Shown one piece after another: positions 18,045 to 27,675 of a DNA stretch of 64,000 nucleotides. The notes under the pieces were generated by a model. That model had not been told where the DNA came from, did not search any database, and saw nothing but the letters and a program-made list of their open reading frames with translations. This DNA is from Porticoccaceae bacterium (GTDB lineage: Bacteria; Pseudomonadota; Gammaproteobacteria; Pseudomonadales; Porticoccaceae): assembly GCA_024644595.1 (NCBI GenBank), contig JAHEHL010000004.1, positions 1-64,000 of the forward strand, given 5' to 3'. The translations under genes were made by a program, and so were the position numbers. Position 1 is the stretch's first letter. Every line of letters starts with the position of its first letter.

Positions 18045-19878
18045 ACCGTCCCTCTGCAGCCAGCAGTTCAGTATGGCTGCCCTGCTCTACAATGCGCCCC
18101 TCCTCCATCACCAGGATGCGACTGGCCTTCTCAATAGTACTTAGCCGGTGGGCAATTACAAAGGTGGTACGTGACTTCATTAACTCCTCTAGAGCAGCCT
18201 GAATATAGTGCTCAGAGTCAGTATCCAGTGCCGAAGTCGCCTCGTCCAGAATAAGAACCGGAGCATCTTTCAAGATCGCGCGAGCAATGGCCAGGCGTTG
18301 GCGCTGACCGCCGGACAACATCACTCCGTCATCACCGACGATAGTGTTATAACCATCAGCTAGCTGGCCTATAAATTCGTCAGCATGGGCGATACGGGCG
18401 GCGGCTTTGACCTCGTCCAGAGAGCGATTAGCAAGCTCACCATAAGCGATATTGTTGCGCACCGAATCATTGAACAGGGTCACGTTCTGGCTTACCAGGG
18501 CGATATGGCTGCGAAGGTTATGCAACTTAAAGTCGTTGACGTCTACACCATCGAGAAGAATATGCCCCTCTCCGTGATTGTAAAAACGGGCGATCAGGCT
18601 TACCAGGGTGGTCTTGCCACTTCCCGACGATCCCACCAAGGCAATGGTCTCGCCAGGCTCAACCGTAAAATTAATATCTTCGAGAATGGCACGGCCATCC
18701 GAGTTGTATTGGAAATTGATATCTTTAAACTCAAAGCGCCCTTGCACCGAATCCAACTCAACTACACCTCTATCCACTTCAGGTACCGCATCGAGAATCT
18801 CAAAGATTGACTCCGCCGCTGCGATGCCTTTTTGAATATCACTGTTGATCTCAGTGACCTGGCGGATTGGTTTGATCAACATACCTGAAGCAACCAGAAA
18901 GGTGATAAAACTGCCGGTACTCATCGTCTCAAGAATCGCCGGACTAAGCATAAACCCGGTAATACCTGCGAAGGCCAATGACACCAACAACATCACCAGC
19001 GGGTTGCTAATACCCTCAGTCAGCGCCATTTTCATATTCTGCCGACGATTGCTGTGGCTGGCCTGTAGCATACGCTCGCGCTCATTCTCCTTGGCACCAA
19101 ACATGCGCACCTCCTGATAGCCGCTGACCACTTCCTGAGTCACATGGGTAACGTCACCCATAGCCGACTGTATTCGTGTGCTAATCACCCTGAAGCGTTT
19201 ACTAACGGCGTTGACCAGCAGTCCAATCAACGGCATCACCGCAAGAAAGAAAAGCATCAACCGCCAATTGACATAAAAAAGATAGGCCATCAGACCAATA
19301 ATCAGACTGCCCTGTTGGAGCAGTGTTTTCAATGCTTTGGTACTGGCCTGAGTGACCTGCTGAACATTAAATGTCACCACCGAGACCAAATGCCCTGACA
19401 TTGAGCGATCAAAGAAATCAAACGGCAACTGCAGGTATTTATCAAAGATATCCGTACGCAGTGAATGCACCAGATAGTTGGAGACATAGGCCAATCCGTA
19501 ACTGCCGATCAGATAGCCAAAACCACGCATAAGGCTCAGCAGCACTAGAAACAAGGGAATAACCAGCCAGCTATTGTCGACCAGAAGATCTCCCGGCATC
19601 AGCCCGGCAAACATCGCCGTCAGTCCGGTTTGGGGAAATGCTGGTTGCACAGCGGCACCAGAAACAGCCTCTACCGACCCCTGCGAAGCCGTTTGCGCAG
19701 AGGTGATATTGCCAACGGTATCAGTGATAAAACCAAGCAGATCAACAAACGCAACTTCAGCAAAAGAGTGCAGCACCAGCCCGAATATACTCACCACAAA
19801 GGCAAGCCAGAATCGCCGAACATATCTTAACAGGCGCAAATAGGTGGTGGCGCCACTGGGAACGATCTGGTTGGTCAT
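17989..19878 (-). CDS. msbA: Lipid A export ABC transporter MsbA
   Basis: A 629-residue half-transporter that flips lipid A-core across the inner membrane using ATP. Six transmembrane helices (about residues 20-330) precede the nucleotide-binding domain. That domain has Walker A GSSGSGKTT, signature LSGGQRQRLAIARA and Walker B VLILDEATSALD. The ATG at 19878 is chosen because it lies four bases after the exbD stop; a TTG 48 bases upstream would run into exbD. The periplasmic loop between the first two helices is long for MsbA. Confidence 0.94.
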   Translation of the reverse strand: MTNQIVPSGATTYLRLLRYVRRFWLAFVVSIFGLVLHSFAEVAFVDLLGFITDTVGNITSAQTASQGSVEAVSGAAVQPAFPQTGLTAMFAGLMPGDLLVDNSWLVIPLFLVLLSLMRGFGYLIGSYGLAYVSNYLVHSLRTDIFDKYLQLPFDFFDRSMSGHLVSVVTFNVQQVTQASTKALKTLLQQGSLIIGLMAYLFYVNWRLMLFFLAVMPLIGLLVNAVSKRFRVISTRIQSAMGDVTHVTQEVVSGYQEVRMFGAKENERERMLQASHSNRRQNMKMALTEGISNPLVMLLVSLAFAGITGFMLSPAILETMSTGSFITFLVASGMLIKPIRQVTEINSDIQKGIAAAESIFEILDAVPEVDRGVVELDSVQGRFEFKDINFQYNSDGRAILEDINFTVEPGETIALVGSSGSGKTTLVSLIARFYNHGEGHILLDGVDVNDFKLHNLRSHIALVSQNVTLFNDSVRNNIAYGELANRSLDEVKAAARIAHADEFIGQLADGYNTIVGDDGVMLSGGQRQRLAIARAILKDAPVLILDEATSALDTDSEHYIQAALEELMKSRTTFVIAHRLSTIEKASRILVMEEGRIVEQGSHTELLAAEGRYAQLYRKQFTESEAEIVA

Positions 19879-19882
19879 AGGG

Positions 19883-20305
19883 CTATGGCTCTTGTGGCTG
19901 TTGCGTTGCAATATTGAGTGACTCAAATCCTAACCTGCCCGCAGCGTCCATCGCGGTAATAACGGCCTGATGAGTAGACTGCGCGTCGGCGGTAATCATC
20001 AGAGGAATATCCTTATTGCCTTCAGAAGCCTCTTTTAAGGCTGCCATAATGGTCTTGATATCACCATTTATCAAATTTTGTCCATTCACTGAATAACTGC
20101 CATCGCGTGACACCACAAGTTCCAGAACCACCTGCTGTTCACTCACCAACGCCTCACCATCTGCTTCAGGCAATGTAATTAGCATGCGCGTCTCACGGGT
20201 AAAGGTGGTAGTCACCATAAAAAAGATCAGCAACAGAAACACCACATCAATGAGAGGGGTCAGATTAATACCGGTGTCCGGCTTGGCGCTTCGGGGAAAT
20301 TTCAC
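19883..20305 (-). CDS. exbD: ExbD/TolR-family biopolymer transport protein
   Basis: A 140-residue protein with one transmembrane helix (about residues 15-37) carrying the conserved Asp20 that conducts protons in ExbD/TolR. A periplasmic domain follows. It pairs with the ExbB-like protein encoded 67 bases upstream to form a proton-driven motor. There is no TonB here. This exbBD pair next to msbA-lpxK is a known gammaproteobacterial arrangement whose partner is uncertain. Confidence 0.92.
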   Translation of the reverse strand: MKFPRSAKPDTGINLTPLIDVVFLLLIFFMVTTTFTRETRMLITLPEADGEALVSEQQVVLELVVSRDGSYSVNGQNLINGDIKTIMAALKEASEGNKDIPLMITADAQSTHQAVITAMDAAGRLGFESLNIATQQPQEP

Positions 20306-20372
20306 TGCTTTCTCATGATTGGAAAAGTAGATTTCGGGAGAGTAAATTTCGCAGGAGTAGAGTTAAGCATGC

Positions 20373-20990
20373 TTATGACTGCCGGAACAGGTCGCTGTGC
20401 ATAGCATCCACCAGTTTGGTCGCCTGTCCTTCAAGCTGCACGATCAGCGACTCGACATGGCGCTCAAAATAGCGGTGGGAAATCATTGCTGGAATAGCGA
20501 TTGTCAGCCCGGCCGCGGTAGTGATCAGCGCCTGGGATATACCGCCGGCCAGATCAGCAGCGTTGCCGGTGCCGTACAGCATAATATCAGCAAACACCTG
20601 GATCATCCCCAACACTGTACCCAGCAAACCAAGCAAGGGCGCCACGTTGGCAATAGTACCGAGAATTGAGAGAAAGCGTTCCAGCTCATGTACCACTTGC
20701 GCCGCCGCCTCTTCGATGCTGTCTTTCATAATCTCACGACCATGACCGGAGTTGCTGATACCGGCAGCCAGAATATAACCCAAAGGTGAAGAATCGCGCA
20801 GATCGCGCAAGCTCTCGCCGGCCAGCTCTCTGTCGCGCAATTGCTGCCAGACTCTTGTCAGCAGGCCACTAGGAACAATGCGGTCGGCCTGCAATGTAAT
20901 CAAGCGCTCAAGCGAGATCGCCAGAACGATAATCGAACAGAACAAAAGTGGCCACATCAGCCAGCCGCCAGCGAGAAAAATTTCAAACAC
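20373..20990 (-). CDS. exbB: MotA/TolQ/ExbB-family proton channel protein
   Basis: A 205-residue inner-membrane protein with three hydrophobic segments at about residues 8-28, 105-130 and 145-170. The motif ATIANVAPLLGLLGTVLGM and the third helix LITTAAGLTIAIPAM are ExbB/TolQ hallmarks. It starts with GTG. It probably assembles as a pentamer around the adjacent ExbD dimer. Confidence 0.92.
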   Translation of the reverse strand: MFEIFLAGGWLMWPLLFCSIIVLAISLERLITLQADRIVPSGLLTRVWQQLRDRELAGESLRDLRDSSPLGYILAAGISNSGHGREIMKDSIEEAAAQVVHELERFLSILGTIANVAPLLGLLGTVLGMIQVFADIMLYGTGNAADLAGGISQALITTAAGLTIAIPAMISHRYFERHVESLIVQLEGQATKLVDAMHSDLFRQS

Positions 20991-21087
20991 AGCTTATTCC
21001 AGTGAGTCAGTTAAAACGTTGCGAGACCTTACCACAATAAGGGTTACGGCAAAATCCGCTTGCCTTTAATAACTTCTGTACCTCCCC

Positions 21088-23475
21088 TTAGCGCCACCAT
21101 CGCGATACATCGCGACGCGCCGACCTGACGGTTAAATCGCCAGCCGATTGCCACTCAAAGGTTATAGCACCCTGCTCGGCAGTATTCCAAACTGTGCTGC
21201 CGAGATCCACATAGCGCTGGGTGACTGATTTATGAGGATGACCAAATTGATGTTGATAACCGGCGGAGAAAATCACCTGTTTCGGACGCAGTCGGCGGAC
21301 GAACGCGTCGGTTGAAGAAGTCTTACTACCATGATGGGGCGCTATCAACAGGTCAAGCGGCGACTGTGACAACAGGTCAGACTGCAGCAAGCGATATTCG
21401 GCATCACTCTCGATATCACCAGGCAGCAGCACGGTGATATCGCCCCAGCTAATCTGTAAGACACAGGAACTATTATTACCGCTCGATGCCACCCACTTCT
21501 GCTCTATTTCATGCTGCTCTTTGCCATTTTTCTCTGCCAAATCTGGCGCCAATATTTGAAAAGACACATCATCCCAGCTCCAGCGCTGGCCCGCCCTGCA
21601 TACCTCTGTCGAAAGCCCAGCGAGGACCGGCGGAGAGAAAGCGACTGCTGGACCCGTGACCAACGAACGGCTCGGCAGCACTTGTTGCAGCGCGGCAAAA
21701 CCACCGCTGTGGTCGCCGTCTTCATGGCTAATAATCGTTCTATCAATCGCGGTGTACCCGCGCTGCCAAAAATACGGCGCGATAATACCACTACCGGCAC
21801 TAAATGCCGGGCTATATCGAGCACCGCTGTCGTAGAGCAAACTATGATTTGACGTCTCCACAACGACCGCGAGGCCCTGTCCGACATCCAGCACCGTTAC
21901 GCGCAGCCCGCTCGCAGTCCGCCCCCCTGAGAGTAGCAACACTAGCGGCAGCAAGCCCAACCAGCGAGCATGCAACATTGACGGCAGCATCAATGCCACA
22001 CTCGCCAGCAATACCGCCGACAGTGCCAAAATTGGGGTCCCTATCGGAGAGACAATCACGCCCTGATCAACAGGCAACTTATCCAGTAGCCACCACAAAG
22101 CCGTGACAGTCCAGTCAGATATCCGCCAGACAAAGGTGGCAGCTGATTCCGAGACTGGCCATAGCAAACAACCGATTAGTGCGCTGGGTACAGTTAAAAA
22201 CGAAACCCAGGGTATAGCAGCGAGATTAACCAGCGGTGCCAGCCATGATATCCGCCCGACAAACAACAACAGCGGCACTGACATCACTAACAACAGACCA
22301 ACCTGCGCGGTTAGCGCCCGTTTTTGAGGCCACCAGCGATCACTCGATTGCCAGGGCGAAAACCAGGCAATCAACACCACAACCGCCGCAAATGAAAGCC
22401 AAAAACTGGCACTCAAAACAGCCAATGGATGACACAATGCAATCGCGACCAGGGCCCACACCAAGCAGACAAAAGGCTGGATATGGCGATAGCGCAGACG
22501 TGCAAAAACCACCACCGCAACCGCAATTAACGCACGCTGAGTCGGCAGGGAAAAACCGGCGAGCAGACTGTAAGCGATGGCTGCCAGTAATCCGAAGATC
22601 GGCGGCAACCAATGCAGCGTAGAACCCGAAGAATAAACCCCGGAGTGCTTTAACAGTGCAGTACAGACAATAATCCCTCGCACCAGCAGTTTTCCCAGCC
22701 CGACACCAAACAACGCAATCAAGCCTATATGAAGCCCTGAAATCACTAACAGATGAACAATTCCAAAGCGTGCCAACTCCTGCCACCAGACAGCCAGTCT
22801 ACTTTTGTCACCAATCGTGAGCGCCAACAATACAGCGTGACCCCGGGGTGACAAATTCGCGGCTTCGATAGCCCGCCGAATATTTGACCTAAGAATGGCG
22901 GGTAAAACTGCAATCGACCCAAAGGGGGAGTATTTGTCCTCAATCCGTGGCTGCGCATGCTGCGGTGAGCGCACATAGCCAGTGGCGATATATCCCTGTT
23001 GTAATAACCAGCTCTGATAATCAAACGCCCGAGGATTGACAAATCCTCGCGGCCGCCGCAGCCGAGCAATCAACTGCCATTGCTGGCCCGGCTGCAGATT
23101 ATCGGCCCCGTACCAGCTAAGAAGGATTTTCCCGGTGACAACCTGCTGTCCCGGCCGGGTCAGTAATTCACCTTCCTCGACAGCAAAACTGAAACGACTG
23201 CGGACATCGTTTTGCTCCACCAAACCGACTATACGCCCCGACAACTTAAACTCTTCACCATTGAACGCTTCTGGCAATAACGTCTGGTGTAACTGCGCCC
23301 CGGCAAGCAGTCCCCATAGCATTCCGGCACCGAGAAAAAGTAGTGGTCTTGCGCGCGGGATAAGCCAAACAGGTAAAAGACTGACCCAGCAAGCCAGAGC
23401 CAACCCGATATCAGGAAGTGATGGCCACCAGGCAACTGAAAAAATGCCTATCGAAAGCAGTAGCAAGTGCGCCAT
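21088..23475 (-). CDS. comEC: DNA internalization protein ComEC/Rec2
   Basis: A 795-residue inner-membrane channel for single-stranded DNA uptake in natural transformation. It has an N-terminal DUF4131/OB-like region (about 40-190), a polytopic competence domain (about 210-480) and a C-terminal metallo-beta-lactamase domain. That domain carries SHEDGDHSGG and APHHGSKTSS. The ATG at 23475 is preferred over one 27 bases upstream because AGAAGGA lies just before it. Whether the cell is competent cannot be judged from this gene alone. Confidence 0.93.
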   Translation of the reverse strand: MAHLLLLSIGIFSVAWWPSLPDIGLALACWVSLLPVWLIPRARPLLFLGAGMLWGLLAGAQLHQTLLPEAFNGEEFKLSGRIVGLVEQNDVRSRFSFAVEEGELLTRPGQQVVTGKILLSWYGADNLQPGQQWQLIARLRRPRGFVNPRAFDYQSWLLQQGYIATGYVRSPQHAQPRIEDKYSPFGSIAVLPAILRSNIRRAIEAANLSPRGHAVLLALTIGDKSRLAVWWQELARFGIVHLLVISGLHIGLIALFGVGLGKLLVRGIIVCTALLKHSGVYSSGSTLHWLPPIFGLLAAIAYSLLAGFSLPTQRALIAVAVVVFARLRYRHIQPFVCLVWALVAIALCHPLAVLSASFWLSFAAVVVLIAWFSPWQSSDRWWPQKRALTAQVGLLLVMSVPLLLFVGRISWLAPLVNLAAIPWVSFLTVPSALIGCLLWPVSESAATFVWRISDWTVTALWWLLDKLPVDQGVIVSPIGTPILALSAVLLASVALMLPSMLHARWLGLLPLVLLLSGGRTASGLRVTVLDVGQGLAVVVETSNHSLLYDSGARYSPAFSAGSGIIAPYFWQRGYTAIDRTIISHEDGDHSGGFAALQQVLPSRSLVTGPAVAFSPPVLAGLSTEVCRAGQRWSWDDVSFQILAPDLAEKNGKEQHEIEQKWVASSGNNSSCVLQISWGDITVLLPGDIESDAEYRLLQSDLLSQSPLDLLIAPHHGSKTSSTDAFVRRLRPKQVIFSAGYQHQFGHPHKSVTQRYVDLGSTVWNTAEQGAITFEWQSAGDLTVRSARRDVSRWWR

Positions 23476-23635
23476 TATCGATCCTTCTATGCACAGTTCC
23501 ATTTCGCTGATAAAGTCTCAGCACCGGGCTCGCACTTTACCGCTGCGGCAGATTGCAGGCTGTGCTCGCTTTAACGCTGCGGCATTTTAGCTCGACAAAA
23601 CGCCAGTCCTCAGTAACCAGTGGCCTATACGCTCT

Positions 23636-24091
23636 ATGAAACATCTGTTGATTATCTATCACACCCAGTCTGGAAATACCGGGCAGATGGCTGCAGCGGT
23701 GTTGCGTGGGTGTCAGCAGGAGACAGATGTAATCACTCGCCTGCTCAGGGCTTTCGATGCAGGCCTTTCCGATTTGCTGTGGGCAGACGGAATAGTGTTT
23801 GGCACACCGGAAAACTTTGGCACCATGAGTGGTGCGCTCAAGGACTTCTTTGACCGCACCTACTATCCAGCCGAGGAGCATCAGCTCAACTTGCCCTATG
23901 GGCTTTTTATCAGTGCCGGAAATGACGGCTCAGGGGCTGTGCGTGAAATTGACCGCATTGCCTGTGGCTACCCGTTACGCAAAGTCAATGAGCCATTGAT
24001 CGCCAAGGGTGAAATCAATGCTGATCATCTAAAGCAGTGCGAAGAATTGGGTTTATCGATGGCAGCAGGCCTGTCAATGGGAATATTTTAA
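23636..24091 (+). CDS. Flavodoxin-fold NAD(P)H oxidoreductase (WrbA-like)
   Basis: A 151-residue protein with the flavodoxin phosphate-binding loop near its N-terminus (HTQSGNTGQMA) and the FGTPENFGTMSGALKDFFDR segment found in FMN-dependent NAD(P)H reductases. Likely a small FMN-binding reductase; the substrate is unknown. It ends three bases before the patatin gene, suggesting co-transcription. Confidence 0.85.
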   Translation: MKHLLIIYHTQSGNTGQMAAAVLRGCQQETDVITRLLRAFDAGLSDLLWADGIVFGTPENFGTMSGALKDFFDRTYYPAEEHQLNLPYGLFISAGNDGSGAVREIDRIACGYPLRKVNEPLIAKGEINADHLKQCEELGLSMAAGLSMGIF

Positions 24092-24093
24092 CC

Positions 24094-25227
24094 ATGCATA
24101 AAGGATTAATTTTAACCGGTGGCGGTGCCCGAGCAGCCTATCAAGTCGGCGTCCTCAAAGGCATCGCCAGCCTACTACCAAGATCAGTTTACAATCCCTT
24201 CCCAATTATCTGCGGCACCTCTGCAGGCGCGATCAACGCCTTATCAATTGCTGGCCGAGCGGGTCCATTTAGATTGCGCACCAGCAAACTGGAGCGCATT
24301 TGGCACGAACTGACACCTGCAGACGTCTATCGTACTGACCCCATTGGCGTGGTTAAGAATACCTTCCATTTACTCGCTTCATTTGTTCACAGCGGTTATG
24401 GCATCGGCAAGCCCGTCTCGTTGCTGGATAACGCTCCACTTCGCAAGATGATGGATAATTACGTCAAATTCGACTATCTCAATACCGCCATTGAGAACGG
24501 TGAGTTGGAGGGCATCGCCATCACCGCAATGAGCTACGCCAGCGGCCAATCAGTCACTTTCTATCAGGGACACCCGCAACTGACACCCTGGAATCGGTCA
24601 CGCCGGCGTGGCGAAAAAATAGACCTGACAATCGACCACTTAATGGCATCAACCGCGATACCCGGACTGTTTCCCGCCGTAAAGATCGGGCAGGATTATT
24701 TTGGTGATGGCGCGGTAAGACAGCTCAAACCGATTAGCCCGGCGTTGCATATGGGTGCGAGTAAATTATTGATTGTAGGCGTCAGCGATAATCAAGCGGG
24801 CAGTCAGCAACCCGTCGAACTCAGCCACTCGCCCTCCGCCGCGCAGATTGTTGGCCATATGTTTAACAGTGCCTTTATCGATGCCGTAGAGAGCGACCTC
24901 GAGACACTGCACAGCATTAATCGACTGGCTGCTGCCCTGCCTCAATCTCTGCGCGAAAAAAACCATATCACCGATCTCAACCCGGTCGATGTACTGTCTA
25001 TTTCACCGTCGGAATCAATTGACCTTATTGCCCAAGAACATCTTGCCCAGTTACCGCGGTCACTGCGTCTGTTTCTGCGCCTCACCGGTGCTACCGCCCG
25101 CGGCGGTGGCGCTAGTGCGGCCAGCTACCTGTTATTTGAGCAGGGCTTTTGTCGTAAACTAATTGACCTAGGGATGCGCGACGCGCTGGCTAAAGAAACT
25201 GACATCAAAGGTTTTTTTGATCTGTAA
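24094..25227 (+). CDS. Patatin-like phospholipase
   Basis: A 377-residue lipid acyl hydrolase. The oxyanion loop GGGAR is at residues 9-13. The nucleophile is Ser43 in GTSAG and the catalytic partner is Asp205 in DGA. Together these give the patatin Ser-Asp dyad. The ATG at 24094 is chosen because GGGAR normally lies close to the N-terminus; an upstream in-frame start would overlap the flavodoxin gene. No signal peptide is seen, so it probably acts in the cytoplasm or on the inner membrane. Confidence 0.9.
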   Translation: MHKGLILTGGGARAAYQVGVLKGIASLLPRSVYNPFPIICGTSAGAINALSIAGRAGPFRLRTSKLERIWHELTPADVYRTDPIGVVKNTFHLLASFVHSGYGIGKPVSLLDNAPLRKMMDNYVKFDYLNTAIENGELEGIAITAMSYASGQSVTFYQGHPQLTPWNRSRRRGEKIDLTIDHLMASTAIPGLFPAVKIGQDYFGDGAVRQLKPISPALHMGASKLLIVGVSDNQAGSQQPVELSHSPSAAQIVGHMFNSAFIDAVESDLETLHSINRLAAALPQSLREKNHITDLNPVDVLSISPSESIDLIAQEHLAQLPRSLRLFLRLTGATARGGGASAASYLLFEQGFCRKLIDLGMRDALAKETDIKGFFDL

Positions 25228-25324
25228 ACTTTTTGTCTGAGCCAAGTTAACCCATCCAGAAGTCAGCACGGCGGAAATTCAGAGCTCGTTTTAAGTTTCA
25301 ATAAGCAGAAAAAAAAACAGGCAT

Positions 25325-25354
25325 AAAAAAAACGCAAAACTGTCGTTTTGCGTT
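25325..25354 (-). terminator. Terminator of the tRNA-Glu/tRNA-Gly operon
   Basis: On the minus strand an AACGCAAAAC/GTTTTGCGTT stem with a 4-nt loop is followed by a run of eight Ts. It lies just after tRNA-Gly. Confidence 0.85.
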
Positions 25355-25361
25355 TCGTTAA

Positions 25362-25436
25362 TGGAGCGGGAAACGAGGTTCGAACTCGCGACCCCAACCT
25401 TGGCAAGGTTGTGCTCTACCACTGAGCTATTCCCGC
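25362..25436 (-). tRNA. tRNA-Gly (anticodon GCC)
   Basis: The acceptor GCGGGAA/TTCCCGC, D arm GCTC/GAGC, anticodon loop with GCC and T arm with GTTCGAA fold into a canonical cloverleaf. CCA is encoded. It is the second gene of a two-tRNA transcript. Confidence 0.96.
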
Positions 25437-25466
25437 AGACACTTATCCATAAGTGCTTCATGAAAA

Positions 25467-25542
25467 TGGCGTCCCGTAGGGGAGTCGAACCCCTGTTACC
25501 GCCGTGAAAGGGCGGTGTCCTAGGCCTCTAGACGAACGGGAC
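25467..25542 (-). tRNA. tRNA-Glu (anticodon UUC)
   Basis: The acceptor GTCCCGT/ACGGGAC, anticodon loop CTTTCAC with anticodon TTC and T arm GGTTCGA fold into a canonical cloverleaf. CCA is encoded. It lies 30 bases before tRNA-Gly in the same transcript. Confidence 0.96.
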
Positions 25543-25563
25543 GTGATTGGCTAGGAGGCGCGC

Positions 25564-25592
25564 ATGATAAGGAGCATCAGATACACTGTCAA
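25564..25592 (-). promoter_or_regulatory. Strong promoter of the tRNA operon
   Basis: On the minus strand TTGACA (25592-25587), a 17-nt spacer and TATCAT (25569-25564) are followed at once by GCGCGCC. A perfect -35 plus a GC-rich discriminator is the signature of stable-RNA promoters under stringent control. The predicted start near 25557 gives a 15-nt leader. Confidence 0.8.
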
Positions 25593-25605
25593 GCCTAACT
25601 GGCGC

Positions 25606-26349
25606 TTATTTTTGAGCCTGCTTTAGATTCTCTAGTTCATTCTCCAAACGGAGAATGAAAAGCCTGATTCTCTTAGCATTGGCCGCAAAGTCGGAAACGC
25701 CCACCCGGGAGACAGAGCGAATATCGACAGCACTTGACGTCTCTCCCATAGCCGTCACGCGAACCACAATATCATCGACGAACCCAAATAGAGGCGTCGT
25801 CGCTTGCGCTTCAAACTGCAATATTAATGAATCCTGTGCGGAGATATTCCAGCCTAGAAGGCTGGCGACAAACAGTGACTTTTGATAGACCGATCGCGGT
25901 GTCATATCGACATACATAGTGGTGATGTCGGGATACGTCTGCAACTGCTTCGCGGCAGATTCAGCACCGGGATAAATCAGTGAATTCTCTCTAAAATCAT
26001 CCTCTTCACGAGTAAAAATAAATTCAGGCGGCTCAATTGTATTGGTACTGATATCATGGATCATCGGCGCCGTTAAGCCTTCGACACCGACACTGTAAAT
26101 TGCCACACCAGGACAGATTGCACACGCCATCATTAACAGCGAAAACTCGCCCCTTATTGGCCGATTGGCGAAGCCACCCACCGCCAGCGTTACCAATCCG
26201 GCGACGACCACTAATGAACATAATAACAAGCCACTAACAAACACCAGAAAGGCAATTCTGAAAGGTAATACTTCAGCACGGTAAGCGACAATCGAAACAA
26301 CCGTCATCACAAATGCGGCTTGCCCAGAGCGATTTATTATTTTAATCAA
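25606..26349 (-). CDS. DUF1499 domain protein
   Basis: A 247-residue protein with about three hydrophobic segments in the first 100 residues, then a DUF1499 domain (about 105-245). Diagnostic stretches are IHDISTNTIEPPEF and VDIRSVSRVGVSDFAANAKRIR. The function of DUF1499 is not established. It is transcribed away from alaA and towards the tRNA genes. Confidence 0.85.
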   Translation of the reverse strand: MIKIINRSGQAAFVMTVVSIVAYRAEVLPFRIAFLVFVSGLLLCSLVVVAGLVTLAVGGFANRPIRGEFSLLMMACAICPGVAIYSVGVEGLTAPMIHDISTNTIEPPEFIFTREEDDFRENSLIYPGAESAAKQLQTYPDITTMYVDMTPRSVYQKSLFVASLLGWNISAQDSLILQFEAQATTPLFGFVDDIVVRVTAMGETSSAVDIRSVSRVGVSDFAANAKRIRLFILRLENELENLKQAQK

Positions 26350-26450
26350 AGCTTCCCCCTCATCGAGTTTATTTAGCTACAATGAGCTATCAAAACAGGG
26401 CGATCTAACCGCCGCCCTTAACAACAACCCGCCACTGACACCAACATTCC

Positions 26451-27668
26451 ATGCCTGAATTAAGAAAATCTCTCAAACTCGCCAACGTCTGTTATGACAT
26501 CCGCGGCCCGGTTCTCGATCATGCTAACCTGCTTGAAGAAGAAGGCCAAAGGATTATTAAACTTAATATTGGCAACCCGGGGGCGTTTGGTTTTGATGCG
26601 CCAGATGAGATTATGCACGACGTCATACACAACCTTCGTGAAGCGCAGGGATACTGTCATTCAAAGGGCCTTTTCTCGGCGCGCAAGGCGGTTATGCAAC
26701 GCGCTCAGAGCCAGGGCATTGCCAATGTTGCTATTGAAGACGTCATTATGGGCAATGGCGTCAGCGAGCTGATTGTAATGGCAATGCAAGCCCTGCTTAA
26801 CAACGGCGATGAAATACTGATCCCCTCCCCCGACTACCCGCTGTGGACCGCCGCGGTATCGATGGCCGGAGGGACGCCGTGCCATTACCGCTGTGATGAA
26901 GACAATGATTGGCAACCTGACGTTGCTGATATCGAGCGCAGGATCACCCCTAATACGCGCGGTATCGTCGTCATTAACCCCAACAATCCAACGGGTGCTG
27001 TCTACAGCGAAGAGACACTAAAACAGATTGTTGCCGTTGCGGAAAAATATAATCTGGTAGTGTTCGCCGATGAAATTTACGACCGTATTCTGTATGACGA
27101 TGCAGTACACATACCGCTGGCAACTTTGGTCAACAACGTTCTCTGCCTAACTTTTAATGGTCTCTCAAAAACTTATCGGCTGGCAGGGTTTCGCTCCGGT
27201 TGGATGCTGGCTAGCGGAGCTAAAGACAATGCAGGCAGTTATATTGAAGGTTTGGAGATGCTCGCTTCGATGCGTCTGTGCGCCAATGTTCCTGCGATGC
27301 TTGCCGTGCAGACAGCACTTGGCGGATACCAAAGTATTAACGATCTGATTATGCCCGGCGGCCGCCTGATGGAACAACGCGATCTGGCGTATGAGCTGAT
27401 AACCCAAATACCAGGTGTGAGCTGTGTAAAACCCAAATCTGCCATGTATCTATTTCCGCGACTTGATCCAAAAGTCTATCCAGTGACCGACGATGAGAGT
27501 CTGGTACTTGAACTTCTCAAGCAGGAGCGCGTATTACTGGTTCAGGGGAGTGCCTTTAATATGCTTGGCAACCAACATTTCCGTATTGTATTTTTACCGG
27601 ATAAAGCGCAGCTAATTGAGGCCATAGACCGTTTGGCCAGCTTTCTTGAAAGGCTCAGGAATGGATAG
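26451..27668 (+). CDS. alaA: Glutamate-pyruvate (alanine) aminotransferase AlaA
   Basis: A 405-residue class I PLP aminotransferase making alanine from pyruvate and glutamate. The N-terminus (LANVCYDIRGPVLDHA and LNIGNPGAFGFDAPDEI) is nearly identical in pattern to E. coli AlaA. Lys240 in LSKTYRLAGFRSGW binds PLP, and PNNPTGAVY is present. It ends seven bases before the convergent pdxB stop. Confidence 0.94.
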   Translation: MPELRKSLKLANVCYDIRGPVLDHANLLEEEGQRIIKLNIGNPGAFGFDAPDEIMHDVIHNLREAQGYCHSKGLFSARKAVMQRAQSQGIANVAIEDVIMGNGVSELIVMAMQALLNNGDEILIPSPDYPLWTAAVSMAGGTPCHYRCDEDNDWQPDVADIERRITPNTRGIVVINPNNPTGAVYSEETLKQIVAVAEKYNLVVFADEIYDRILYDDAVHIPLATLVNNVLCLTFNGLSKTYRLAGFRSGWMLASGAKDNAGSYIEGLEMLASMRLCANVPAMLAVQTALGGYQSINDLIMPGGRLMEQRDLAYELITQIPGVSCVKPKSAMYLFPRLDPKVYPVTDDESLVLELLKQERVLLVQGSAFNMLGNQHFRIVFLPDKAQLIEAIDRLASFLERLRNG

Positions 27669-27675
27669 ACAGGGT

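Noticed and set aside
19883-20990. exbBD as part of a TonB iron-uptake operon
   Set aside because: No tonB or receptor is adjacent; the pair lies in the comEC-msbA-lpxK envelope cluster.
25362-25542. Possible integration site at the tRNA pair
   Set aside because: No integrase, no direct repeat of a tRNA 3' end and only core genes nearby.
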